Assembly: GCA_002320815.1 (NCBI GenBank)
Contig: DCLA01000036.1
Location: 8,323 to 72,322, forward strand
Direction of reading: 5' to 3'
DNA from: Myxococcales bacterium UBA1660
Lineage (GTDB): Bacteria > Myxococcota_A > Polyangia > Polyangiales > Houyiibacteriaceae
DNA: 64,000 bases
Shown here: piece by piece, positions 50,581 through 58,216 of the stretch
Position numbering within the stretch: the stretch's first letter is position 1
Layout of the letters: each line of letters begins with the position of its first letter
Position numbers and translations under genes: made by a program
The notes under the pieces: model-generated
What the model saw: only the letters and a program-made list of their open reading frames with translations
The model's database searches: none
Told to the model about the DNA's origin: nothing

Positions 50581-53565
50581 TCAGTAGGTGAGCTGGGCGC
50601 CGAGCGAGATGCTCAAACCCGGATTGTAGGCGCGGACGACGGCCTCTCCCTGGAGGAGCTCGCGTCGGTCGTAGAGAAGGTTCTGGGCCTTGAGGGTGAG
50701 CTCGAGGTGCTCGTTCGCCTGGTAGCGGCCGGTGAGATCCAACGAGTGGAAGGGCTCCTGATAGGAGTCGGGCAGGTTGTTGATGCCGACCTCTTCGAGC
50801 AGCGGGCCGTAGACGTTGTAGATGAGGTAGACGCCGAAGTCTCCGTCGGTGGGCGCGTAGCCGAGCATCAGGTTGGCGACCCAGGGGGACTGGCCGGCCA
50901 GCGGTCGCTCGGTGCTGGTCACGCCGACGTCGATCTGCTCCTGGGTCAGGGTCACCCGCGAGTAGACGTAGGTGAAGTTGCCCCCGAGGGTGAGGCCTTC
51001 GAGCTTGGGGTCGATGCGCTTCAGATCGATCCGCGCCTCCGCCTCGAAGCCGAAGTTGCGCGCCGACTCCGCGTTCTGGAACGAGACCAGCCGGTTGGCG
51101 CTGAGGAGCACGAACTCGATGGGGTCGTTGAAGAGCTTGGCGAAGGCGGTGACCGCGAAGACCTCGGTGGCGCCGGGGAAGAACTCCCAGCGGAGGTCGA
51201 AGTTGTGGATCTGCGTGCGCTGGACGTCGGGCGACCCGAAGACCGTCCGGTTGCGCACGAAGTCGGGGATCAGCGTGGCGGAGAGCTCGCGGGAGCGGGG
51301 CCGGGCGACGGTCGCCGCGTAGCTGGCGCGGATGAAGTTGTCCTTGGGGAGCTGGAAGACGAAGCTGCCGACCGGGAGCGGGTCGACGTCGGTGCGAAAG
51401 ACCGACACGTCGGAGGTCTCGTCCTGATCGTCCTCGGTGGAGGCGAAGGGCGAGGAGGGGTCGAGCTGCTGGCGGAAGGCCTCGATGCGGATACCGGCGT
51501 AGATGCGCAGCCAGGAGATGGGCCGGAGCTGGGTCGCGGCGTAGATCGCGAAGGTGTCCTGCTGGGCGGTGTACCCGTCGTCGCGCTGGGTGTTCTCGTT
51601 GAGCCGCCAGACGTCGGCGTAGTTCTCGTTGGCGAAGACCGACGAGGGAGGGTCGTCGGTCAGGTCCTGGGGCGCGCTCCGCGAGCGGTCGTACTCGAAC
51701 CGTCGCAGGAGGAAGTCGCGGCGCTCGCTGTTGATCAGGCCGCCGACCTGGATCTTGTAGTCACCGAGCTGGTCGTAGTCCCAGGTGAGGTCCATGGCGG
51801 CGCCGACCCCGAGCACGTCGAGATCGAAGAAGAGCCGCTGGGAGTCGACCGGCTGGCGGTCGTTCCAGAAGAAGGTCTGGTTCCGGCCCCAGAAGCCGCT
51901 CGGCCAGGTGCTGGCGCCTTCGGGCGAGGGCGCGAAGCGGAAGTCGCGGGTGTCGGGCTCGTAGTAGCGGCTGCTGGTCACGTGGCCCCGCCACTTCAGC
52001 TCGGTGTCGCCGAGGAAGTGGGAGCCGCTGAGCTGCGTGTGGGAGTAGGTCCGCTGGCTCCAGCGGTAGCGGGACCGGTATGAGTCGCGGCTGCCGTCGA
52101 ACTCCTGGAGGATGCCGACGTCGACGCCGGTGTAGTCCTCGCCGACCTGGTTGAAGAGGGTCGACAGGGTGATGTCGTGGTTGTCGTCGATCTGCAGGGT
52201 GAGCTTGCCGAGCCCGGTGAGCCGCGCCTGGGCGGCGTATGAGACGCGGTCGAAGTTGTCCTGCTGATCGATGCGGACGATGTCGCCGGCGTCGTCGCGG
52301 ACCACGGTGCCGTAGCCGACCTGTTCGTCCAAACGCTGACGGTCGAGGCTCCACCCGAGCACCGCGAGGTAGCCGAGCTCGGCGTCGCCGGCGAGGTCGA
52401 GGGTCCCGCCGAGGCTCATGCCGATGGAGCTCAAGGGCATCACGCCGACCCGCTGGGAGCCGACGGCCATGTCGTCGTTGAAGGAGGTCGCGAGGCGGTC
52501 GCGGTCCTCGGGCTCGAGGAGCCGACGGTCGAGCCGGGTGCCGTCCAGACCGCTGGGCAGGGCGCGGGTGCCGTCGTCGAAGCCCAGGAGGTCGAAGCGG
52601 CCCCCGCGGTAGACCGGCGCGTCGTGGAACGACGTGACCGAGTTGTAGTCCATCCCGATCTTCACCTTGAAGGTGAACTCGTCGGGATACTCGCGGGTCG
52701 AGAGCAACATGGTGCCGCCACCGAAGACGCCCGGGAGGTCCACGGTGTAGCTCTTCACGATGGCGATGGAGGACAAGACGCTCGACGGGAAGAGGTCGAG
52801 CTGGACCCCCGGGATGTCCGGGTCGAGCTGGGGCTGGTAGGTCCCGTCGAGGAGGACGTTGGTGTAGCGCCCGCCGAGACCGCGGACGTAGAGGTACTGC
52901 CCACCGCGGATGGTCGTCGCCACCACGCGCCGAGCCGCGGAGCTCGCGCTGGAGTCGCCGCTGCGGGAGATCTCCTCGGCGCTCACCGCGTCGCGGACGG
53001 CGGCGGACTGGCGGCGGACCTGGAGCTGGGTGGCGGCGGTGTTGGTGTCGGCGCGGTAGGTGCTGACGACCGTCTCGATCATCGCCTCCTCGCCCATGCT
53101 CATCGTGGTCTCGGGGAGGTAGGTGATCTCGCCGGCGCGGACCTCGACGTCCTCGAGGCGGGTGGGCGCGTAGAACTCGGTGAAGATGCGCACCATGTAG
53201 ACGCCGGGGCGCATGGCGAGCTGGAAGCGGCCCTCGTCGGTGGTGGTGACGATGCGGCCGCCGGGGCGGATCTCCACCTGCACGCCGGGCATGGGGATGT
53301 TGCCGTTCTCGCCGTCGAGGACGATGCCGGTGAGGCCGGTGTCGCCTTCGGCGAGCTCGTCGCCGAGGTCGCCCGCGGGCTCCTCCGCGGCGACGCCGCC
53401 TTCCACGGGACCTTCGACCGGGCCCTCGATGGGACCTTCGATCGGGCCTTCGATGGGACCCTCGATCGGGCCCTCGATGGGACCTTCGATGGGGCCCTCG
53501 TCTTGAGCCTCGGCGACGGCGGCGCTCAGGAGGAGGGCCACTAGGAGGGGGCGGATGGGGCGCAT
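50581..53565 (-). CDS. TonB-dependent receptor with CarboxypepD-regulatory-like N-domain
   Basis: 994 residues. After the signal MRPIRPLLVALLLSAAVAEAQ comes an eightfold EGP(I/V) tetrapeptide repeat (residues 23-54), then a carboxypeptidase-regulatory-like beta domain (TGIVLDGENGNIPMPGVQVEIRPGG, ...DEGRFQLAMRPGVYMVRI). The plug (YLYVRGLGGRYTNVLLDGTYQP, SSIAIVKSY, GTMLLST) and a large 22-strand-type barrel follow, ending LSISLGAQLTY. It is the last gene of the tonB-exbB-exbD-exbD operon, which is preceded by Pho-box-like repeats. The ligand is probably phosphate-related, but this is inferred from regulation and neighbours only. Confidence 0.92.
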   Translation of the reverse strand: MRPIRPLLVALLLSAAVAEAQDEGPIEGPIEGPIEGPIEGPIEGPIEGPVEGPVEGGVAAEEPAGDLGDELAEGDTGLTGIVLDGENGNIPMPGVQVEIRPGGRIVTTTDEGRFQLAMRPGVYMVRIFTEFYAPTRLEDVEVRAGEITYLPETTMSMGEEAMIETVVSTYRADTNTAATQLQVRRQSAAVRDAVSAEEISRSGDSSASSAARRVVATTIRGGQYLYVRGLGGRYTNVLLDGTYQPQLDPDIPGVQLDLFPSSVLSSIAIVKSYTVDLPGVFGGGTMLLSTREYPDEFTFKVKIGMDYNSVTSFHDAPVYRGGRFDLLGFDDGTRALPSGLDGTRLDRRLLEPEDRDRLATSFNDDMAVGSQRVGVMPLSSIGMSLGGTLDLAGDAELGYLAVLGWSLDRQRLDEQVGYGTVVRDDAGDIVRIDQQDNFDRVSYAAQARLTGLGKLTLQIDDNHDITLSTLFNQVGEDYTGVDVGILQEFDGSRDSYRSRYRWSQRTYSHTQLSGSHFLGDTELKWRGHVTSSRYYEPDTRDFRFAPSPEGASTWPSGFWGRNQTFFWNDRQPVDSQRLFFDLDVLGVGAAMDLTWDYDQLGDYKIQVGGLINSERRDFLLRRFEYDRSRSAPQDLTDDPPSSVFANENYADVWRLNENTQRDDGYTAQQDTFAIYAATQLRPISWLRIYAGIRIEAFRQQLDPSSPFASTEDDQDETSDVSVFRTDVDPLPVGSFVFQLPKDNFIRASYAATVARPRSRELSATLIPDFVRNRTVFGSPDVQRTQIHNFDLRWEFFPGATEVFAVTAFAKLFNDPIEFVLLSANRLVSFQNAESARNFGFEAEARIDLKRIDPKLEGLTLGGNFTYVYSRVTLTQEQIDVGVTSTERPLAGQSPWVANLMLGYAPTDGDFGVYLIYNVYGPLLEEVGINNLPDSYQEPFHSLDLTGRYQANEHLELTLKAQNLLYDRRELLQGEAVVRAYNPGLSISLGAQLTY
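53404..53499. repeat. 12-bp coding minisatellite (EGPI)8
   Basis: Eight 12-bp units, GGGACCTTCGAT/CGGGCCCTCGAT-like on the + strand, encode six EGPI and two EGPV tetrapeptides right after the receptor's signal peptide. The units differ in synonymous and I/V positions, so the protein motif is retained while DNA has drifted. Confidence 0.9.
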
Positions 53566-53572
53566 CGGCTGC

Positions 53573-54004
53573 CTACTCGGGGAGGGGGGAGGTCATGACG
53601 GCGATGGTCGCGGCGCCGCCTTCCTTGGCCAGGTCGAGCGCCTCGGCGGCGCGTTCGAAGCTCACCTCGTCGTGGGCGTCGAAGAAGATCTTGCGCTCTC
53701 CCCGGGCGGCGAGGATCCGGGTGAGGCGCTCGGGGAAGCGCTCGTCGCTGATCGAGTCCCGGTTGATGCGGATGGCGCCCTCGGCGTTGACGCTGATGAT
53801 CAGCGGCTGCTGCGGATCCACCGCGGCCGGCGGCAGGTCCTCGGGCTCGTCGGGGATGTGGAGCCAGATCTGCTTCGAGAGTGACGGGGTGATCGCCATG
53901 AAGATGATCAGCAGCACCAGGACGACGTCGACCAGGGGGGTCACGTTCATCTCCGGCGTGCGGCGGCCCTTCTTCACGGGCCCGGTGCTGAGGTCCATTC
54001 CCAT
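53573..54004 (-). CDS. exbD: ExbD/TolR-family protein (second copy)
   Basis: 143 residues. RRTPEMNVTPLVDVVLVLLIIFMAI is the typical ExbD start: cytoplasmic basic end, then one membrane helix with the conserved, proton-transporting Asp (PLVDVVLVLL). The periplasmic remainder (IRINRDSISDERFPERLTRIL) is family-like. It lies 7 bp before the receptor and 3 bp after the first exbD. Two ExbD subunits may form a heteromer in the TonB motor. Confidence 0.95.
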   Translation of the reverse strand: MGMDLSTGPVKKGRRTPEMNVTPLVDVVLVLLIIFMAITPSLSKQIWLHIPDEPEDLPPAAVDPQQPLIISVNAEGAIRINRDSISDERFPERLTRILAARGERKIFFDAHDEVSFERAAEALDLAKEGGAATIAVMTSPLPE

Positions 54005-54007
54005 GGT

Positions 54008-54565
54008 CTAGGCTCCGGTCCTTCGGGAGGTCCGACCCGGTCCCCTCGCCGCTCGGGCGGAACTCGAAGCGGGGCCCGCGCCGAGCGTCGCGTCGCTCCT
54101 TCGGCCCGAGGGCGCGCTCTCGGTGGCGCCGACCGTCTCGCCATCGGCGGTGTCGGGGTTGCCGTTCACGCGCATCATCACGCCCGGGAAGCCGATGTCC
54201 TGGGCGATGGCGAAGAGGGCGCGGATGCGGGCGTACTTCACGTCGCGGTCGGCGCGGAGCATCAGCTTGCGCTCGGGCTCGGCGGCGTGGGCCTGGTCCA
54301 GCGCGGCGGTGAAGGTCTCGTCGTCCAGGCGCTGGGCGTCGAGGTACATCCGGCCCTGGTCGTCGATGCTGAGGATGATGGGCTCCCCTTCGTCGGGGTC
54401 CTCCTCGCCGTGGGCGATGGTGGGCACCTCCACCGCGGCGCCCTTCTCCTGGTTGGGGAGGACGACCATGAAGATGATCAGGAGCACGAGGACGATGTCG
54501 ACGAGCGGCGTGACGTTCATCGCCGGCTTCGCGCGACCTCCCTTGGAGTGCTTGGACAGACCCAT
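54008..54565 (-). CDS. exbD: ExbD/TolR-family protein (first copy) with extended tail
   Basis: 185 residues. RAKPAMNVTPLVDIVLVLLIIFMVV carries the conserved Asp of the motor helix. The periplasmic part (DDQGRMYLDAQRLDDETFTAALDQ, then ...IRALFAIAQDIGFPGVMMRVN) matches ExbD. The last 40 residues are a low-complexity Ser/Arg/Gly-rich extension absent from the second copy. Part of the tonB operon, 27 bp after exbB. Confidence 0.94.
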   Translation of the reverse strand: MGLSKHSKGGRAKPAMNVTPLVDIVLVLLIIFMVVLPNQEKGAAVEVPTIAHGEEDPDEGEPIILSIDDQGRMYLDAQRLDDETFTAALDQAHAAEPERKLMLRADRDVKYARIRALFAIAQDIGFPGVMMRVNGNPDTADGETVGATESAPSGRRSDATLGAGPASSSARAARGPGRTSRRTGA

Positions 54566-54592
54566 GGCTCGTCTCCCTGGTGGGGGTTCCGT

Positions 54593-55333
54593 TCAGGCCG
54601 AGGCTTCGGCGGTGCGGGCGGGCTTCAGGCGGGCGGGCTCCGACTCGCGGGCCGTCTCGAGGCTCACCTCGCCGGCGCCGGACTCCAGGGTGTCGACCAG
54701 CTCGCCGGCCGCGTTGGCCAGACCGGCCTCGAAGTTGCCGATCTTGTTCGACAGCCAGTTGAAGAGGAGCACCGTCGGGATGGCGACCACCAGGCCGAGG
54801 CCGGTGACGACGAGGGCCTCGCCGATGGCGCCGCCGATGGTGGCGATACCGCCGGAGCCGGTCTCGGCGATCATCTTGAAGGCGAAGAGGATGCCGAGGA
54901 CGGTGCCGAGGAGACCGACGAAGGGGGCGGTCGATCCGGTCGACGCCAGGATGTTCATCCCCTTGTTCAGGTTCGACGAGACGTGCTCGCCGTGGCGCTC
55001 CAGAGCGCGCTCGGTCAGGGCGGCCGCCTTGTCCAGGCTCTTGCCCTCGAAGCGCCGGTCCAGGAAGGTCCGGATGCCCACGTACATGTACGAGGCGAGG
55101 TGGGAGCCGTGGGCCTTGGAGGCGATGTCGAGGGCGTCCTCGAAGCGACCCTCCTCGAGGGCGGGGGAGACGCGCACCGCGAACTCCTTCGACTTCCGGC
55201 TCGAGCGGAGCAGGAGGAGCGAGCGGTCGATCACCACCGCGACGCTGAGGACGGCCTGGGTGAGGAGCACGGCGACGACCGCGCGGACCAGGCCCGGCAT
55301 CTCGTGCCACATGTGAGCGATATCGAGACTCAT
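54593..55333 (-). CDS. exbB: ExbB/TolQ-type proton-channel protein
   Basis: 246 residues with three membrane helices: about 9-30, 108-130 and 155-178. The family core is in MNILASTGSTAPFVGLLGTVLGILFAFKMI and GGAIGEALVVTGLGLVVAIPTVLLFNWL, which holds the conserved Thr. It works with the two ExbD copies to turn proton flow into force on TonB. Second gene of the operon, 13 bp after tonB. Confidence 0.95.
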   Translation of the reverse strand: MSLDIAHMWHEMPGLVRAVVAVLLTQAVLSVAVVIDRSLLLLRSSRKSKEFAVRVSPALEEGRFEDALDIASKAHGSHLASYMYVGIRTFLDRRFEGKSLDKAAALTERALERHGEHVSSNLNKGMNILASTGSTAPFVGLLGTVLGILFAFKMIAETGSGGIATIGGAIGEALVVTGLGLVVAIPTVLLFNWLSNKIGNFEAGLANAAGELVDTLESGAGEVSLETARESEPARLKPARTAEASA

Positions 55334-55346
55334 CGAAGGTTCTCCA

Positions 55347-56117
55347 TCAGAGGTTCCTCGCGTTGAAGCGAGCGGGGATCATGCCGGTCCACGCCGTGGC
55401 CGTTCCGTCGGCGCGGGTGGCGGGTGAGAAGCGGATGGCGCGCAGCCAGGTGCGGACCGCGTCGTAGAAGATCTCGGGGCCGCGAACGATCTCGTAGCGG
55501 CGGAGGCGGCCCTGCTCGTCGATGACGACGCGGACCAGGACCACACCCTGGACGCCCTGGCTGCGGGCGGCGCGGGGCACCTCGGGGGAGCGGGGACCGC
55601 CGATGATGGCGGGGCGGCGGATCTCCTCCATGGAGACCCGGACCTGACGACGCTCCCGGGCGGGGGGGGGCTCGGGCGGCGGGGGCGGCGGCTCGGCCGG
55701 CGCGATCTGGGTGGTGGTGCCGGTCCCGGTGCCGCCGGGGACGCCGCGGGTGTCGCCACCGACGGGGCCGGTGTCGCGCGCTTCGGTGAGCTCGGCGTCG
55801 CTCTCCTCGAGCTCCTCGTCGGGGATCTCGGTGGGCGTGACGATCTGAGGCCGCACGGCGGCGGGGCGGAAGACCGCGGCCGGCTGGGGCGGCGGCTCGA
55901 CGACCTCGGGCTCCGGTTCGGGCTCGGGCTCGACCTCGGGCGGCGGGGCGAACTCGACGACGACCTCTTCCTCTTCTTCGACCGGCGCCTGCTCGGGCGG
56001 TCGACCGAAGACCGACCACGCCAACGCGCTACCCACGAGCGAGGCCGAGATGGCCAGGCTGAGGATGAAGAACCCGATGGCTCTTCGATCGCGCTTGCGC
56101 TTGAAGTCGTTGAACAT
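55347..56117 (-). CDS. tonB: TonB energy-transducing protein
   Basis: 256 residues. One N-terminal membrane anchor (AIGFFILSLAISASLVGSALAW), then a Glu/Pro-rich periplasmic linker (EVEPEPEPEPEVVEPPP and a run of Pro near 145) and the C-terminal TonB domain (PEVPRAARSQGVQGVVLVRVVIDEQGRLRRYEIVRGPEIFYDAVRTWLRAIRFSPA). First gene of the operon tonB-exbB-exbD-exbD-receptor. Pho-box-like repeats lie 62-89 bp upstream. Confidence 0.95.
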   Translation of the reverse strand: MFNDFKRKRDRRAIGFFILSLAISASLVGSALAWSVFGRPPEQAPVEEEEEVVVEFAPPPEVEPEPEPEPEVVEPPPQPAAVFRPAAVRPQIVTPTEIPDEELEESDAELTEARDTGPVGGDTRGVPGGTGTGTTTQIAPAEPPPPPPEPPPARERRQVRVSMEEIRRPAIIGGPRSPEVPRAARSQGVQGVVLVRVVIDEQGRLRRYEIVRGPEIFYDAVRTWLRAIRFSPATRADGTATAWTGMIPARFNARNL

Positions 56118-56178
56118 GGGGAGGGGGTTCGACGCGCGCCGCGTTCTGCGGCTTGCGGCGAATCTGTAGGCACCGCCT

Positions 56179-56206
56179 GTGACGGCTGCGTGTCAGGTGA
56201 GTGGCG
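56179..56206. promoter_or_regulatory. Pho-box-like triple repeat before the tonB operon
   Basis: GTGACGGCTGC (56179), GTGTCAGGTGA (56190) and GTGGCG (56201) stand at exactly 11-bp spacing. In the sense of tonB they read CGCCAC, TGACAC and CGTCAC. The array overlaps the last codons of the upstream response-regulator gene and ends 62 bp before the tonB ATG. Confidence 0.65.
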
Positions 56207-56903
56207 ATTGCGCCGATCCGTCTGCGGACCGGAGGCGGTAGCCGACGCCGCGCACGGTCTCGATGACTTCGGAGTCGTTCCCGAGCTTCTCGCGCAGGCG
56301 ACGCACGTGGGTGTCCACGGTCCGCGGGTCGAGCTCGACCTCCGGCCAGACCCGGTGGAGGAGCTCTTCCCGGCGCCACACGCGACCGGGCTGGGCGGCG
56401 AGCTCGGAGAGGAGCCGGCTCTCGACCCGGGTGAGCTGGAGCTTGCGGCCAGCCACCTTGGCCTCCCGGGACTTGAGCAGGAGGGTCAGGCGGCCGACCC
56501 GGACGACCTCCGGGCGCGGAGCGCGGCGCTTGCCGCGGACCCGGCGGAGGACCGCCTTCACACGCAGGACGAGCTCGCGCATCGAGGCCGGCTTGCTGAC
56601 GAAGTCGTCGACCCCGAGCTCGAAGGCCAGGACCCGGTCGACCTCGTCGGGATCGGTGCTCAGGGCGATGACCGGGAGCTGGGCGAGGGTGTCGCTGCGG
56701 CGGACGCGACGGAGCACCTCGGCGCCGCGGATGTCGGGGAGCTCCAGGGAGAGCAGGAGGAGGCCGCTGGGGGTGCGCTCGAGCTCGGCGAGGGCCGAGG
56801 TTCCACTCTCGGCGAGGCGCACCTCGAAGCGCTCCTCGGTCAGCGCGCGCTGGACGGCGCGGGCGACGGGGAGGTCGGGCTCGGCGACGAGGATCGGCTC
56901 CAT
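56193..56903 (-). CDS. Atypical OmpR/PhoB-family response regulator lacking the phospho-acceptor Asp
   Basis: 236 residues. The receiver domain is recognisable (PILVAEPDLPVARAVQRAL, ...LLLLSLELPDIRG, VIALST, VDDFVSKPAS), and the C-terminal winged helix is a close match to the PhoB gene's DNA-binding domain (RTVDTHVRRLREKLGNDSEVIETVRGVGYRLRS). However, where PhoB here has D53 (LVLDVMLPD), this protein has S52 (LLLSLELPD), and the acidic pocket reads AEPD instead of VEDE. The receiver therefore probably cannot be phosphorylated in the usual way. No own kinase gene is adjacent. Pho-box-like repeats stand before it. Confidence 0.9.
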   Translation of the reverse strand: MEPILVAEPDLPVARAVQRALTEERFEVRLAESGTSALAELERTPSGLLLLSLELPDIRGAEVLRRVRRSDTLAQLPVIALSTDPDEVDRVLAFELGVDDFVSKPASMRELVLRVKAVLRRVRGKRRAPRPEVVRVGRLTLLLKSREAKVAGRKLQLTRVESRLLSELAAQPGRVWRREELLHRVWPEVELDPRTVDTHVRRLREKLGNDSEVIETVRGVGYRLRSADGSAQSPLT

Positions 56904-56928
56904 GGGTCATGGACCCTGGCCGCCGCCG

Positions 56929-56956
56929 GTGACGAGCCGGTGACTCCACCGTGAAG
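56929..56956. promoter_or_regulatory. Pho-box-like triple repeat before the atypical response regulator
   Basis: GTGACGAGCCG (56929), GTGACTCCACC (56940) and GTGAAG (56951) lie at exactly 11-bp spacing in the gap before the ATG at 56903. In sense orientation this reads CTTCAC, AGTCAC, CGTCAC. Confidence 0.65.
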
Positions 56957-56989
56957 GGGCGGGATCTTCGACGTGCCGATTGGCCGGGC

Positions 56990-58120
56990 TCAGAAGCCGA
57001 GGAGGCCGCGCCGGAAGGTCTCGTTCACGGCCAGCGCCAGGGCCAGCGAGATCAGGAAACCGAGGGAGACGCGCCACAGGTCGCTGGTCATCAGCTTGAG
57101 TGCGCCGCGCCAGCCCTCCTCGGTGGTCCCGCGGAAGGCCATCGCCAGCTCGCGGCCGGCGAGGAGACCCACGAAGACCCAGGTCGTGCTCATGGGCACG
57201 TTCGACCAGATCTTGAATACGTAGAGGATCACCGCGTAGACGAGGTCCACCACGGTGGCGGAGCGGACGTCCTTGATGTCGCTCTTCTCTTCGACGACCT
57301 GCTGGATGCGCTCGCCGCCGAGGTAGAAGAGGAGCCCGAGGCCGATGAAGACCACGCCGACGAAGGCGAGGAGCTCCATCAGGGCCAGGGAGCGGTCGAG
57401 GTACACGGCGATGTTCGCCGCGTCCTGCATGATCCACACGCTCCACAGGGCGCCGCTGGTGATCCATTGGAAGACCCGCCAGCCGCTGTGGTGCTTCCCC
57501 TTGCTGGTGACGCGCTGCATCACCTTGGACACGGCCATCCACACGACGATGGCGAGGACGAACGCGATCACGTAGCCGATGAGGCTCTTCTTGATCACGC
57601 TGCCGATGCCCGAGACCTCGGTCGCGAAGCAGCTCAGGAGCAGGAAGGTCGTGGAGACCGGCATCCGCATCCGGGTGAGGATGATCAGGAAGATCGGCGC
57701 CGCGACCTGGAGATAGGTGAACGATTGGGGAGCTTCCGCGAAGCCCTTGGCGGCCAACCGCTGGTAGGAGACGTCGCCGTCGTAGGTGACCCAGCTGTAG
57801 GTCACGGTCGCGACGAAGAGGCCGCCGATGAAGAGCCAGAGCAACCACCACGGCTTGTCGCGGTTCGACGCGATGAAGGTGCCGATGGTCTGGATGCTGT
57901 CGTTGCCGACGGCCGAGTACGCAGCGATGGCGAAGCCGAACCAGCGGGCGATGCCGGCGTACGGGTAGATGAGCCCCGCGGCGATCAACAGGCTGGCGAT
58001 GATCCCCAGGAAGACCTTCTCTTCCAGGAAGAACTGGAGGAAACCGGGCCGCTCCTTGTCGAGGACGCCCGAGCTCGGCGGAGGTCCGCCTGCTGTCTTG
58101 TCGCCCGTCGGTGCCGCCAC
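56990..58120 (-). CDS. PiT-family-like inorganic phosphate permease (divergent)
   Basis: About 376 residues from a GTG at 58120; a TTG at 58162 is possible. About ten hydrophobic helices. PiT-type motifs are AVGNDSIQTIGTFIASN (residues 70-86; GND as in PiT's GANDVAN), then MRMPVSTTFLLLSCFATEVSGIG and, in the second half, VPMSTTWVFVGLLAGRELAM (the mirrored PVSTT box). PiT proteins carry phosphate (with a cation) across the cytoplasmic membrane. The family match is clear but not to the classical PitA subgroup. Pho-box-like repeats and PhoR lie just upstream. Confidence 0.8.
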   Translation of the reverse strand: MAAPTGDKTAGGPPPSSGVLDKERPGFLQFFLEEKVFLGIIASLLIAAGLIYPYAGIARWFGFAIAAYSAVGNDSIQTIGTFIASNRDKPWWLLWLFIGGLFVATVTYSWVTYDGDVSYQRLAAKGFAEAPQSFTYLQVAAPIFLIILTRMRMPVSTTFLLLSCFATEVSGIGSVIKKSLIGYVIAFVLAIVVWMAVSKVMQRVTSKGKHHSGWRVFQWITSGALWSVWIMQDAANIAVYLDRSLALMELLAFVGVVFIGLGLLFYLGGERIQQVVEEKSDIKDVRSATVVDLVYAVILYVFKIWSNVPMSTTWVFVGLLAGRELAMAFRGTTEEGWRGALKLMTSDLWRVSLGFLISLALALAVNETFRRGLLGF

Positions 58121-58172
58121 GCTCACGAGCGAGGAAGTAGGGAATCGGACCTGGAGCGGCAAGCGACGTTTT

Positions 58173-58216
58173 CGTCACACCCGCGTCACGCGGTCCGATC
58201 GTCACACGTTCGTCAC
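58173..58216. promoter_or_regulatory. Two Pho-box-like pairs before the PiT gene (opposite orientation)
   Basis: CGTCAC occurs at 58173 and 58184 (11 bp apart), and again at 58200 and 58211 (11 bp apart). Read toward the PiT gene the motif is GTGACG, the reverse of the orientation at the other three sites. The second pair overlaps the phoR stop codon. Confidence 0.5.
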
